Source of the DNA: Neotamlana nanhaiensis
GTDB taxonomy: Bacteria; Bacteroidota; Bacteroidia; Flavobacteriales; Flavobacteriaceae
NCBI RefSeq assembly: GCF_000943555.1
Contig: NZ_JTDV01000003.1
Span: 372,001 to 436,000 of the forward strand
Length of the DNA: 64,000 bases
Reading direction: 5' to 3'
Part shown: piece after piece, positions 30,246-38,510 of the stretch
Layout of the letters: every line of letters starts with the position of its first letter
How positions within the stretch are numbered: position 1 is the stretch's first letter
Notes under the pieces: generated by a model
Database searches by the model: none
Told to the model about the DNA's origin: nothing
The model's input: the letters and a program-made list of their open reading frames with translations, nothing else
Translations under genes and position numbers: made by a program

Positions 30246-31427
30246 TTAAGTGTCTATTTGATTTAAAATTGACAATATTGTGTGGCATCCTTTTTCTATT
30301 TCTTGATGCGAAATGGTAAGAGGCGGTGTAATTCTAACAGCTTTTGGTTCGAATAATAACCAGAAAAGTATTAAACCTTGGTCTTTGCATTTTAGTATAA
30401 GTTGATTGGTTATGTCGGCATTTTTCATAATTAGTGCTAACATGAGACCTTTTCCTCGAATTTCTTTAATTAACGGGTGAATTAATAGTTTTCTAAATAA
30501 TTTTTCTTTTTCTAGAGTTTCGGTAATTAAAGCGGTTCCTGTAATTTCTTTTAACGTGGCTAAAGCCGAAGCAGCTATTACAGGATGCCCACCAAAAGTA
30601 GTTATATGTCCGAGTTTTGGGTTGTCTTGCAATAACGACATTAATTTTTTTGCTGCTGTAAATGCGCCAATAGGCATACCGCCACCAAGAGCTTTTCCAG
30701 TAACTAAAATATCTGGAATACAATTATAATGTTCGAAACCAAAGAGTTTTCCCGTTCTACCAAAACCTGGTTGAATTTCATCTAAAATTAAAAGCGTACG
30801 AACTTCGTTACAACGATTTCTAACAGCTTCTAAATAATTATTTTCCGGTAAAATAAAGCCTGCTCCACCTTGAATGGTTTCTAAAATAACACCTGCTGTT
30901 TTCGAGGTTATTTGATTTAAATCTTCTAGATTGTTAAATTCTATAAATTTAATATTAGGTAATAACGGTCTAAAAGCTTGTTTGCGTTCTTCATATCCCA
31001 TGACACTCATAGCACCCATGGTATTGCCATGATAGGCGTTTTTAGCGGAAATAATTTCGCTTCGTCCAGTGGCTCGTTTTGCTAGTTTTAAAGCACCTTC
31101 AATAGCCTCGGTACCCGAATTGGTTAAGTAGGTTTGTTCTAAGGTTTTTGGAAGATTTTTGGCTAATAGTTTGGCAAGTTCAACGGCTGGTTTTTGTGCG
31201 TATTCGCCGTATACCATAACGTGCATGTATTTATCTAATTGTGCTTTTATGGCTTTAATAACTTTTGGATGATTATGTCCTAAAGGCGTGGCCGAAACAC
31301 CTGCAACAAAATCTAAATGCGCATTATTCTCAACATCGTAAATATAAGAACCTTTGGCATGAGAAATTTCTAATCCTAATGGATGCGGAGAGGTTTGGGC
31401 TTGGTATTTAATGAAATCTGTTATCAT
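30246..31427 (-). CDS. Class III pyridoxal-phosphate aminotransferase (acetylornithine/ornithine aminotransferase-like)
   Basis: 393 residues of fold-type I class III aminotransferase. Visible motifs are the N-terminal GSYIYDVENNAHLDFVAGVS, the PLP phosphate loop TNSGTEAIEGALKLA, the Asp that pairs with the pyridine nitrogen in LILDEIQPGFGRTG, and the PLP lysine in VTGKALGGGMP. These fit ArgD/RocD-like enzymes, which transfer the delta or omega amino group of ornithine-type substrates to 2-oxoglutarate. The exact substrate is not clear, and no arginine genes surround it. Its ATG overlaps the stop of the OstA-like gene by four bases (ATGA), so the two are translated together, an unexpected pairing of metabolism with envelope assembly. 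Confidence 0.9.
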   Translation of the reverse strand: MITDFIKYQAQTSPHPLGLEISHAKGSYIYDVENNAHLDFVAGVSATPLGHNHPKVIKAIKAQLDKYMHVMVYGEYAQKPAVELAKLLAKNLPKTLEQTYLTNSGTEAIEGALKLAKRATGRSEIISAKNAYHGNTMGAMSVMGYEERKQAFRPLLPNIKFIEFNNLEDLNQITSKTAGVILETIQGGAGFILPENNYLEAVRNRCNEVRTLLILDEIQPGFGRTGKLFGFEHYNCIPDILVTGKALGGGMPIGAFTAAKKLMSLLQDNPKLGHITTFGGHPVIAASALATLKEITGTALITETLEKEKLFRKLLIHPLIKEIRGKGLMLALIMKNADITNQLILKCKDQGLILFWLLFEPKAVRITPPLTISHQEIEKGCHTILSILNQIDT

Positions 31428-33604
31428 TTATCTTCAGTTATTTCTTCAGCATTTGAATTCCACACATAAAGCTCGTCTGTTTCTTGAATACCAGCTAATA
31501 CACATCTTAGCTTTTGATTATCGCTTTCTTTTTCGGTTTCAATTGTATAATTTTTCCAATAGTTGGTAAGTTTTATTTTGGAGGTTTTGTACCAAGTGTA
31601 ATCTTTTGAGGCTTCTTGAAGTACCATAGAAATATCACCTTTACCTTTTAACCAAATGGAGAAGGCAAATTTACCTTTAGTTTTATTCAAAACTTGATAA
31701 AAATATCCGTTTTTTGAGCCAGTTCCTACAATTTTTGTTGCTTCCAAAGCTCCATTAGGCGCACTTATACTATTTGATTCTACTTTAACCTGATGTTTGG
31801 CCCATTTAGGATTGTTAAAATCATTAAAAAACTGTAACAAGTTTTTATTGGAAATGTCTTTGTTTAATTTTGTTGTTACATTGTTTAGTAAGTGAGGAGA
31901 CATTTTACCTGCCAATTCAATACGCCCCATCATTTCGTCATTAAAGAAGACATCTTGCGGTACATAATCTTCTAAACCTTTGATAATAGGTAATTCAAAA
32001 GGCGGATCGTCTTTAAATAAATCCTCAACACTAAGCGGTCGCTCGTCTTCTCTCCAATCAAAATCTTTAAGAATACGTTCTTTTTCGGGTGATTTTGATT
32101 CAGGTGATAGGGTACCATCAACTTGATTAAATCTGGTATATTCTTCAATGTCTCCATTGGCGAAAAGCATGGTAATACTTCCCGATTTTGCTTTATCAAT
32201 ACCAATAAGGGCTTGTTGGTCATCTCTAGCCCAAATAATAGATTCTGCGTTTTTGGTTATATCGACTTGTCGTAGTTGGTTTTCATCATTAAATAGACCA
32301 ACTAAACTTAAGCCTTTTATTTGATTAAACCCTGTTTTACTAATGGTATCTTGACTAATAACAAAGGCATTATTAAACACCAAAAGCGAATCGAGTTTTT
32401 CCGTTTCGTTATTCGATATTAAATGAATGGTATCACCCGTCATTTGATTTTCATAATTCCATAAAATAGGTTTTCTTTTAGTTGAAAACTTATCGTTGGT
32501 TGCTAATTTTGAAATGTTGATAAGCTTGGTTAATCCAGTTTTTTGGTTGGAGTAAATTGAATCGGATTTTCCGCTAATGTCCGATTTATAAATTTTAGCA
32601 TTATAATAAGCATTTACAATACGGTTTTCGGGCTTACCTGTTACCATAATTTTATCGGCATGCATGTAAATAGAATCATTTTCTTGAACAGTAATAGCCA
32701 AGGCTCGCTTGGTTATAAAAACGGAATCTTTGGCTTTGTAAACTTCGGCGTAATGCCCTTTTATAATACTATTATTTAAAGTATCGGTGACTTTAATATT
32801 ATTTGTAGCCGAAGCAAAACTTTTATTATTATCGAAATACAAACTATCACCTTCAACAATTCGATTGTCGTAATGAATTTTTGAATTCTTTACAGCGTAA
32901 CCTGTTTTATTTTTGGTGTCGTAGAAGCCTTTTTCGCAATAGGTTTTACTTTCAGGGTTTGTTATAGTTGAAGGACCAAAAAGATAGGCGTGACCAGAAT
33001 CGGAATAAAAATCGAAGTAGTTGGAGTTTACGGTTGTACTATCGTTTGCTAAAACAACATCTTCAACGAATTGATATTTTTTCATGTTCATGTAGTAACG
33101 TCCAATTTTACTCGTAATGGTTCCTGAAGAATCCTTAACTACTGTGCCGCCGGTTCTATAAAAAGCCTGTTGATTTAGTTTATCATAATATAAGGTATCT
33201 GTTGTAATTGTTGAATTTGGGTCTTTTAAAACTACATCGCCATGAGCAAAAGCTAATTCGGTTAATCCACTATATTCAATGTATTTTGAAGTCATATTGA
33301 TGGTGTCTCCTTGTATTAGCTTAACATTTCCATAAGCTTCAATAAAATCTTCTTTACCATAGTGAATAGCTTTGTCGCACCACATATGTGTTCCTTGATG
33401 ATGTATTAGAACTTGTTGGGCATCATCACGGGTTAAAATTTTAGCTCCAGGGTAATTGGCTTCATCAATAGTTAATTTACCAGCATATTCGATTTCAATT
33501 TTTTTGTTTTCTTGAGAAAATGTGTTTGAAACAGAAATAAAACTAAAAACGAACGCTAAAAATAGAACTTGTAGTGTATTCAAAATATTAAAAGTTTGTC
33601 GCAA
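31424..33604 (-). CDS. OstA-like (LptA/LptD N-domain family) protein with extra C-terminal beta domain
   Basis: 726 residues with an export signal ending near FSQEN. The first ~540 residues are a long series of short beta repeats of the OstA/LptA type (GRYYMNMKKYQFVEDVVL, then VEGDSLYFDNNKSFASATNN, then KGHYAEVYKAKDSVFIT), a fold that forms a lipid-binding slide for LPS transport. From ~residue 568 a different module begins; ~590-715 look like a jelly-roll carbohydrate-binding-like domain (FAFSIWLKGKGDISMVLQEA, KLTNYWKNYTIETE). Orthologues I recall stop before it. There is no ATG before residue ~58: the frame opens at a TTG (33604) that overlaps a -7 box, so the real start may be the TTG at 33583. 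An aminotransferase gene overlaps the 3' end. Confidence 0.82.
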   Translation of the reverse strand: MRQTFNILNTLQVLFLAFVFSFISVSNTFSQENKKIEIEYAGKLTIDEANYPGAKILTRDDAQQVLIHHQGTHMWCDKAIHYGKEDFIEAYGNVKLIQGDTINMTSKYIEYSGLTELAFAHGDVVLKDPNSTITTDTLYYDKLNQQAFYRTGGTVVKDSSGTITSKIGRYYMNMKKYQFVEDVVLANDSTTVNSNYFDFYSDSGHAYLFGPSTITNPESKTYCEKGFYDTKNKTGYAVKNSKIHYDNRIVEGDSLYFDNNKSFASATNNIKVTDTLNNSIIKGHYAEVYKAKDSVFITKRALAITVQENDSIYMHADKIMVTGKPENRIVNAYYNAKIYKSDISGKSDSIYSNQKTGLTKLINISKLATNDKFSTKRKPILWNYENQMTGDTIHLISNNETEKLDSLLVFNNAFVISQDTISKTGFNQIKGLSLVGLFNDENQLRQVDITKNAESIIWARDDQQALIGIDKAKSGSITMLFANGDIEEYTRFNQVDGTLSPESKSPEKERILKDFDWREDERPLSVEDLFKDDPPFELPIIKGLEDYVPQDVFFNDEMMGRIELAGKMSPHLLNNVTTKLNKDISNKNLLQFFNDFNNPKWAKHQVKVESNSISAPNGALEATKIVGTGSKNGYFYQVLNKTKGKFAFSIWLKGKGDISMVLQEASKDYTWYKTSKIKLTNYWKNYTIETEKESDNQKLRCVLAGIQETDELYVWNSNAEEITEDK

Positions 33605-33609
33605 AAATA
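33602..33609 (-). promoter_or_regulatory. Candidate -7 box overlapping the first possible start of the OstA-like gene
   Basis: The minus strand reads TATTTTTG, an exact TAnnTTTG match. Its last three bases are the TTG at 33604-33602 that opens the coding frame. No well-placed TTG -33 element was seen. If functional, transcription begins downstream of this TTG, pushing the translation start inwards. Confidence 0.4.
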
Positions 33610-33641
33610 ACGATAAATATGATGTTTAATTGCTTGTAAAC

Positions 33642-33676
33642 AAAAAACGCTCCAAATTTATATTGAAGCGTTTTTT
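33642..33676 (-). terminator. Terminator after purA
   Basis: Inverted repeat AAAAAACGCTcC / GaAGCGTTTTTT with one mismatch and an 11-base loop, 20 bases beyond the purA stop on the minus strand. The T-rich arm gives the run needed in either direction. Confidence 0.75.
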
Positions 33677-33695
33677 GAATATTAATTTAGAATTA

Positions 33696-34970
33696 TTAAT
33701 TCCTAAAAATAGTTTGTTTTCTATCTGGGCCAACAGAAACAATAGTAATTGGAATTTCTAATTCTTTTTCTAAAAATGCAATATAATCGTTTAACTCGCT
33801 TGGAAGTTGCGACGCTTCAGACATACCAGTTAAATCTTCATTCCAACCTTTAAATTCGGTATAAATAGGCTCAACATTTTCAGGTTCGATATTGTATGGT
33901 AAATGAGCAATTTCTTCACCATTATATTTATAAGCGGTACAAACTTTAAGGGTTTTAAAACCTGAAAGCACATCGCCTTTCATCATCATTAATTGGGTTA
34001 CGCCATTTACTTGACATGCGTATTTTAAAGCGACCAAGTCCAACCATCCGCAGCGACGACGACGACCTGTGGTTGCACCAAATTCGTTCCCTACACGTCC
34101 CATAGTTTCACCATCTTCATCGAATAACTCGGTAGGGAATGGACCAGAACCAACACGGGTAGTGTAGGCTTTAAAAATACCAAATACATCGCCAATTTTG
34201 TTTGGAGCAACACCTAAACCTGTACATGCTCCTGCAGCGGTTGTGTTACTAGATGTTACAAATGGGTATGTACCAAAATCTATATCTAAAAGGGAACCTT
34301 GAGCGCCTTCTGCTAAAATAGATTTTTCATCCTTTTGAGCTTGGTAAATATATTCTTCAGAATCGATAAAAGTTAAAGATTTTAAAACTTCAACAGCATT
34401 AAAAAACTCTTCTTCTAATTCCTTTAAATTATACTCAATATCAACATTGTAAAAGGCAATCATCGATTCGTGCTTATCGGCTAAATTACGGTAGCGTTCT
34501 TTCCAGTCGCTAAGTTCTAAATCGCCTACGCGAATACCATTACGTCCAGTTTTATCCATATACGTTGGACCAATACCTTTTAAGGTAGAACCAATTTTAG
34601 CTTTACCTTTCGAGGCTTCGCTAGCAGCATCTAATAAACGATGTGTTGGTAAAATTATGTGTGCTTTACGAGAAATGAGTAATGTTTTTTTGTAATCTAT
34701 ATTTTGCTCGTCCAGCTTATCTAATTCGCCTTTAAAAATTACAGGATCGATAACTACGCCGTTACCAACAAGGTTGATGGCATTATCGTGAAAAATTCCT
34801 GAAGGAATAGTATGTAAAACATGCTTTTTGCCGTTAAAAACTAATGTATGTCCTGCATTTGGACCACCTTGAAAACGTGCAATAATATTGTAATTTTGGG
34901 TAAGCACATCAACAATTTTTCCTTTGCCTTCGTCTCCCCATTGAAGTCCTAGTAGTAAATCTACTGCCAT
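33696..34970 (-). CDS. purA: Adenylosuccinate synthetase
   Basis: 424 residues; GTP-dependent joining of IMP and aspartate, the first step to AMP. Signature motifs are the N-terminal GLQWGDEGKGKIVD with its catalytic Asp and P-loop-like glycine loop, GGPNAGHTL with the catalytic His, GIGPTYMDK, and the aspartate/GTP loop GATTGRRRRCGWLD. Length is normal. It starts 9 bases after the fur gene and lies at the end of the run rdgB-spoT-fur-purA, linking purine supply with the stringent-response enzyme. A terminator follows at 33642-33676. Confidence 0.98.
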   Translation of the reverse strand: MAVDLLLGLQWGDEGKGKIVDVLTQNYNIIARFQGGPNAGHTLVFNGKKHVLHTIPSGIFHDNAINLVGNGVVIDPVIFKGELDKLDEQNIDYKKTLLISRKAHIILPTHRLLDAASEASKGKAKIGSTLKGIGPTYMDKTGRNGIRVGDLELSDWKERYRNLADKHESMIAFYNVDIEYNLKELEEEFFNAVEVLKSLTFIDSEEYIYQAQKDEKSILAEGAQGSLLDIDFGTYPFVTSSNTTAAGACTGLGVAPNKIGDVFGIFKAYTTRVGSGPFPTELFDEDGETMGRVGNEFGATTGRRRRCGWLDLVALKYACQVNGVTQLMMMKGDVLSGFKTLKVCTAYKYNGEEIAHLPYNIEPENVEPIYTEFKGWNEDLTGMSEASQLPSELNDYIAFLEKELEIPITIVSVGPDRKQTIFRN

Positions 34971-34979
34971 TGTAAAAAG

Positions 34980-35435
34980 TTAGTTGTTTGTATTAGGTTT
35001 TCTGTTTCCGTAAAAATAAAGCGAGTGGTTGTTTATTTCGATGTCGAAAACTTCTTCGATTGTTTTTTTTATAGATTGAATTCTTGGATCGCAAAACTCA
35101 ATAACTTCACCTGTATCTGTTAAAATAACATGATCGTGTTGTTTATCGAAGTATGATTTTTCGTACTGAGATTGGTTTTGCCCAAATTGATGCTTTCTAA
35201 CTAAACCACATTCTAAAAGCAATTCGATGGTATTATAAAGCGTAGCACGAGACACACGATATTTTTTGTTTTTCATGTTTAGATATAGTGATTCTATATC
35301 GAAATGCTCGTTGTTATTATAAATTTCTTGAAGTATAGCGTAACGCTCGGGTGTTTTACGATGCCCCTTTTTTTCTAAAAAGTTTGTAAAAACACTTTTT
35401 ACTATCTCTTGGTTTTTATCTGCTGTTGTCTCCAT
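34980..35435 (-). CDS. Fur-family transcriptional regulator lacking the CxxC zinc motifs
   Basis: 151 residues. The N-terminal winged helix ([16 protein letters not shown], then [20 protein letters not shown]) and the dimerisation domain beginning [19 protein letters not shown] identify the Fur superfamily. Where typical Fur and PerR have two CxxC pairs for structural zinc, this protein has LTDTG and only a lone Cys, and the C-terminal pair is missing too. His residues for the regulatory metal site remain (HFD, QHDH). Whether it senses iron, peroxide or something else cannot be told; the katG/tpx genes in the window would be logical targets of a PerR. It sits between spoT (23 bases) and purA (9 bases). 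Confidence 0.9.
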   Translation of the reverse strand: METTADKNQEIVKSVFTNFLEKKGHRKTPERYAILQEIYNNNEHFDIESLYLNMKNKKYRVSRATLYNTIELLLECGLVRKHQFGQNQSQYEKSYFDKQHDHVILTDTGEVIEFCDPRIQSIKKTIEEVFDIEINNHSLYFYGNRKPNTNN

Positions 35436-35458
35436 AATATCGTCGCAAATTTACACTT

Positions 35459-37684
35459 TTATACTCTTGTAACCTTATCTATACCATTAATTTTTTTAAG
35501 TTTTTGAAGAAGTGTTTTAATTATTGTATTATTTTTAACAATTACGCTAACTTTTCCCGAAAATAATCCATCATTGCTTTTAAAACTTATACTTTGCATG
35601 TTAACATGCATGTTTTCTGATATTATTTTGGTGATATCGTTAACTAAACCAATATGGTCTATTCCTGTAATAACAATTTTTACTAAAAATTCTTGCTGAG
35701 TGGAATCGATCCATTTAGCCTGCATAATACGGTAGGCGTAGTTAGATTGTAAGCTTACAGCATTAGGGCAGTTGTATTTATGTACTTTTATTCCTTCGTT
35801 TACAGTTAAAAAACCAAAAACAGCATCGCCAGGAATTGGGTTACAACAATTAGAAAGTTTATATTCAAGTTTTTCTTCTTCTTTACCAAAAACAATTGAG
35901 TCATAGTTTACTGTTATTTCGGGTTTATCGAGTTCTTCCTTTTTAATTGGGGTTTTTCTAGATATTTTATTTTTTATGTACGACATGATACTATTGCTTC
36001 TGGAGGAAGCAAAGTTTTTTATCATTGTATTGTCGATAGATCCAACACCGACTCTGTAAAATAGATCTAAGCTAGTTTTTAAGTCGAAAAAGCGTACTAA
36101 ATCGTTTACAGCTTCTTCGTCGAGGTTAATTTTGAGGTGCTTTAATTTTCGTCTTAAAATTTCTTTACCATCTTCACCAATTCGTTTTTTATCTTCTCGT
36201 AAAGCCGATTTAATTTTAGCTCTAGCTCTAGCGGTTGTTGCATAATCGAGCCAGTTAGCGTTTGGTTTAGAATTTTCTGCAGTGATAATATCGACTTGAT
36301 CGCCACTTTTTAAACTATGACTTAAAGTAACAAGTTTACCATTTACTTTTGCACCACGCGTACGCATGCCAACTTCGGTATGTATGCTAAATGCAAAATC
36401 GAGTGCTGTGGCACCTTTTGGTAAGGATTTTAGTTCTCCTTTGGGCGTAAAAACAAAAATTTCTTTGGAGTAGAGATTAAGCTTAAATTGTTCTACAAAG
36501 TCTACCGCATTTAATTCTGGGCTTTCTAGAGCTTCTTGCAAACGGTTTATCCAGCTTTCTAAATTATCTTCTTTTTCGTTGGCTTGTTTGTATTTATAGT
36601 GTGCTGCGTAACCTTTTTCGGCAATCTCGTTCATTCGGTTACTACGAATTTGTACTTCAACCCAGCGTCCTTTTGGCCCCATAACCGTAATGTGAAGTGC
36701 TTCGTACCCTGTACTTTTTGGTGATGAAATCCAATCGCGCAAACGGGTTGGGTTGGGTCTAAAATGATCGGTTACAATGGAGTAAATTTTCCAAGCTATA
36801 AACTTTTCGGTTTTAGGGTCGGCATCACATTGATAAATAATTCTAATAGCAAATTTATCGTAAACTTCTTCAAAAGGCACGCCTTGGTTGAGCATTTTTC
36901 GGCGGATGGAAAAAATAGATTTTGGACGTCCTTTTATGGTATAATCAAGGTTTTCTTTGTTTAAAGAATTCTCGATAACTTCACTAAACTGTTCAATATA
37001 TAAATCTTGTTCTTCTTTACTCTCTTTTATTTTACCTAAAATATCATTGTAAACATCGGGTTCGGTATATTTTAAACCTAAATCTTCAAGTTCGGTTTTT
37101 ATGTTATAAAGCCCAATACGATGTGCTAAAGGGGCATAAATATATAATGTTTCCGATGCTATTTTTATTTGCTTATCGGATCGCATGGAGTCCATAGTTT
37201 GCATATTATGCAATCTATCGGCAATTTTTATAATAATTACACGTACATCATCATTTAATGTAAGCAGCATTTTACGGAAGTTTTCTGCTTGTAGCGAAAC
37301 ATCCATATCTTGCTCTTTACTAAGTGAAGAAATTTTGGTAAGTCCTGCCACAATGGTAGCTACAGTTTGCCCAAAAAGTTTTTCTATGTCTTCAATTTCG
37401 TAATCTGGACTGTCTTCAACAACATCATGAAGTAGAGCAGAGGCAATTGAGGTGGCATCTAACCCAATTTCTTGAGCTACAATTTTAGCCACGGCAATAG
37501 GATGAAAAATATAAGCTTCACCCGATTTACGGCGTTGGTTTTTATGGCCATCTAAGGCAATATCAAAAGCTTTACGTATAAGTTTTTTGTCATCATCGGT
37601 TAGGGTGGTGTAGCTAACTTTTAATAACTCTTTGTAGGCTTTGGTAATGGCAATATTTTCTTTTTCTATAGCTTCTTCAGTCAT
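35459..37684 (-). CDS. spoT: Bifunctional (p)ppGpp synthetase/hydrolase (RelA/SpoT family)
   Basis: 741 residues with the full long-RSH layout. The HD hydrolase domain has RKSGEAYIFHPIAVA and LLHDVVEDS and looks intact. The synthetase domain carries YDKFAIRIIYQ and WISSPKSTGYEALHITVMG. A TGS domain (FVFTPKGELKSLPKGATALD) follows, then the zinc-finger-like region with NCCNPIPGD and a C-terminal ACT domain. With hydrolase and synthetase motifs both present it should make and degrade the alarmone. No membrane part. It lies between rdgB (47 bases upstream) and fur (23 bases downstream) on the same strand. Confidence 0.96.
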   Translation of the reverse strand: MTEEAIEKENIAITKAYKELLKVSYTTLTDDDKKLIRKAFDIALDGHKNQRRKSGEAYIFHPIAVAKIVAQEIGLDATSIASALLHDVVEDSPDYEIEDIEKLFGQTVATIVAGLTKISSLSKEQDMDVSLQAENFRKMLLTLNDDVRVIIIKIADRLHNMQTMDSMRSDKQIKIASETLYIYAPLAHRIGLYNIKTELEDLGLKYTEPDVYNDILGKIKESKEEQDLYIEQFSEVIENSLNKENLDYTIKGRPKSIFSIRRKMLNQGVPFEEVYDKFAIRIIYQCDADPKTEKFIAWKIYSIVTDHFRPNPTRLRDWISSPKSTGYEALHITVMGPKGRWVEVQIRSNRMNEIAEKGYAAHYKYKQANEKEDNLESWINRLQEALESPELNAVDFVEQFKLNLYSKEIFVFTPKGELKSLPKGATALDFAFSIHTEVGMRTRGAKVNGKLVTLSHSLKSGDQVDIITAENSKPNANWLDYATTARARAKIKSALREDKKRIGEDGKEILRRKLKHLKINLDEEAVNDLVRFFDLKTSLDLFYRVGVGSIDNTMIKNFASSRSNSIMSYIKNKISRKTPIKKEELDKPEITVNYDSIVFGKEEEKLEYKLSNCCNPIPGDAVFGFLTVNEGIKVHKYNCPNAVSLQSNYAYRIMQAKWIDSTQQEFLVKIVITGIDHIGLVNDITKIISENMHVNMQSISFKSNDGLFSGKVSVIVKNNTIIKTLLQKLKKINGIDKVTRV

Positions 37685-37731
37685 AAATTAAATTTATAAC
37701 AATATTGCTTAATTCGCAACAACATTATTCA

Positions 37732-38325
37732 TTATTTGTTCGAGGCTAATAGTTTTTTGTTAAGATATGTAATGAGTTTTTTTGTTGCTTTACCGCGATG
37801 TCCTATTTCATTTTTGAGTTTTAAATCCATTTGGGCAAAAGTTTCGTCAAAATTTTCGGGCTTAAAAATGGGGTCGTACCCAAAGCCGTTATCTCCTGCT
37901 TTAGAGTGTGTAATTATGCCTTTACAAATGCCTTCAAATGTAAAAATACTATCATCTACAGCTAATGCAATAACCGTTTTAAACTGGGCATTTCTGTTTT
38001 TGTTTTTAGATAAATTAGTGAGTAATTTATTCATGTTATCGTCTGCGTTTTTTTGTAACCCAGCATATCTGGCAGAAAACACACCTGGTTCGCCATTTAA
38101 TGCGTTAACTTCAAGGCCTGTATCGTCTGCAAAACAGTTGTATCCATACTTGTTTTTTATATAACTTGCTTTTTGTTTGGCATTTCCTTCAATAGTGTTT
38201 TTAGTTTCAGGAATGTCTTCAAAACACCCAATATCTTTTAAACTCAAAATGGTTAAATGCTTAGGAAGTAATTTTTTGACTTCAATAATTTTGTTTTTAT
38301 TGTTGGTTGCAAAAACAAGTTTCAT
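37732..38325 (-). CDS. rdgB: Non-canonical purine NTP pyrophosphatase (RdgB/HAM1)
   Basis: 197 residues; hydrolyses dITP, XTP and related deaminated purine nucleotides to monophosphates, preventing their incorporation. Motifs: the N-terminal FATNNKNKIIEVKKLL, the catalytic FADDTGLEVNALNGEPGVFSA region, the GDNGFGYDPIF loop for the base, and the C-terminal KNEIGHRGKA. It heads the minus-strand run rdgB-spoT-fur-purA and is divergent from the multi-PAS kinase across a gap containing an 11-bp inverted repeat. Confidence 0.96.
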   Translation of the reverse strand: MKLVFATNNKNKIIEVKKLLPKHLTILSLKDIGCFEDIPETKNTIEGNAKQKASYIKNKYGYNCFADDTGLEVNALNGEPGVFSARYAGLQKNADDNMNKLLTNLSKNKNRNAQFKTVIALAVDDSIFTFEGICKGIITHSKAGDNGFGYDPIFKPENFDETFAQMDLKLKNEIGHRGKATKKLITYLNKKLLASNK

Positions 38326-38368
38326 AAGGTTTCGTGTTTTTTTGATATAAAATAACTATATTTACTAC

Positions 38369-38427
38369 AATACAAATCTCAGTTCTATAAATTATTTAAG
38401 ATTTTCTCTCACCTTAAGATTTGTATT
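38369..38427. repeat. 11-bp inverted repeat in the rdgB / PAS-kinase divergent gap
   Basis: AATACAAATCT at 38369-38379 and AGATTTGTATT at 38417-38427 are exact reverse complements separated by 37 bases. The position in a divergent promoter region fits a two-site operator, about five helical turns apart centre to centre, but a role is inferred only. Confidence 0.45.
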
Positions 38428-38510
38428 TATAGATCAAAGATAAAATGAAAATGAAATTTATTTAGCTTCAAGCAAAGAATAAATTACAATGATGAATTAA
38501 TGAGAGAATA

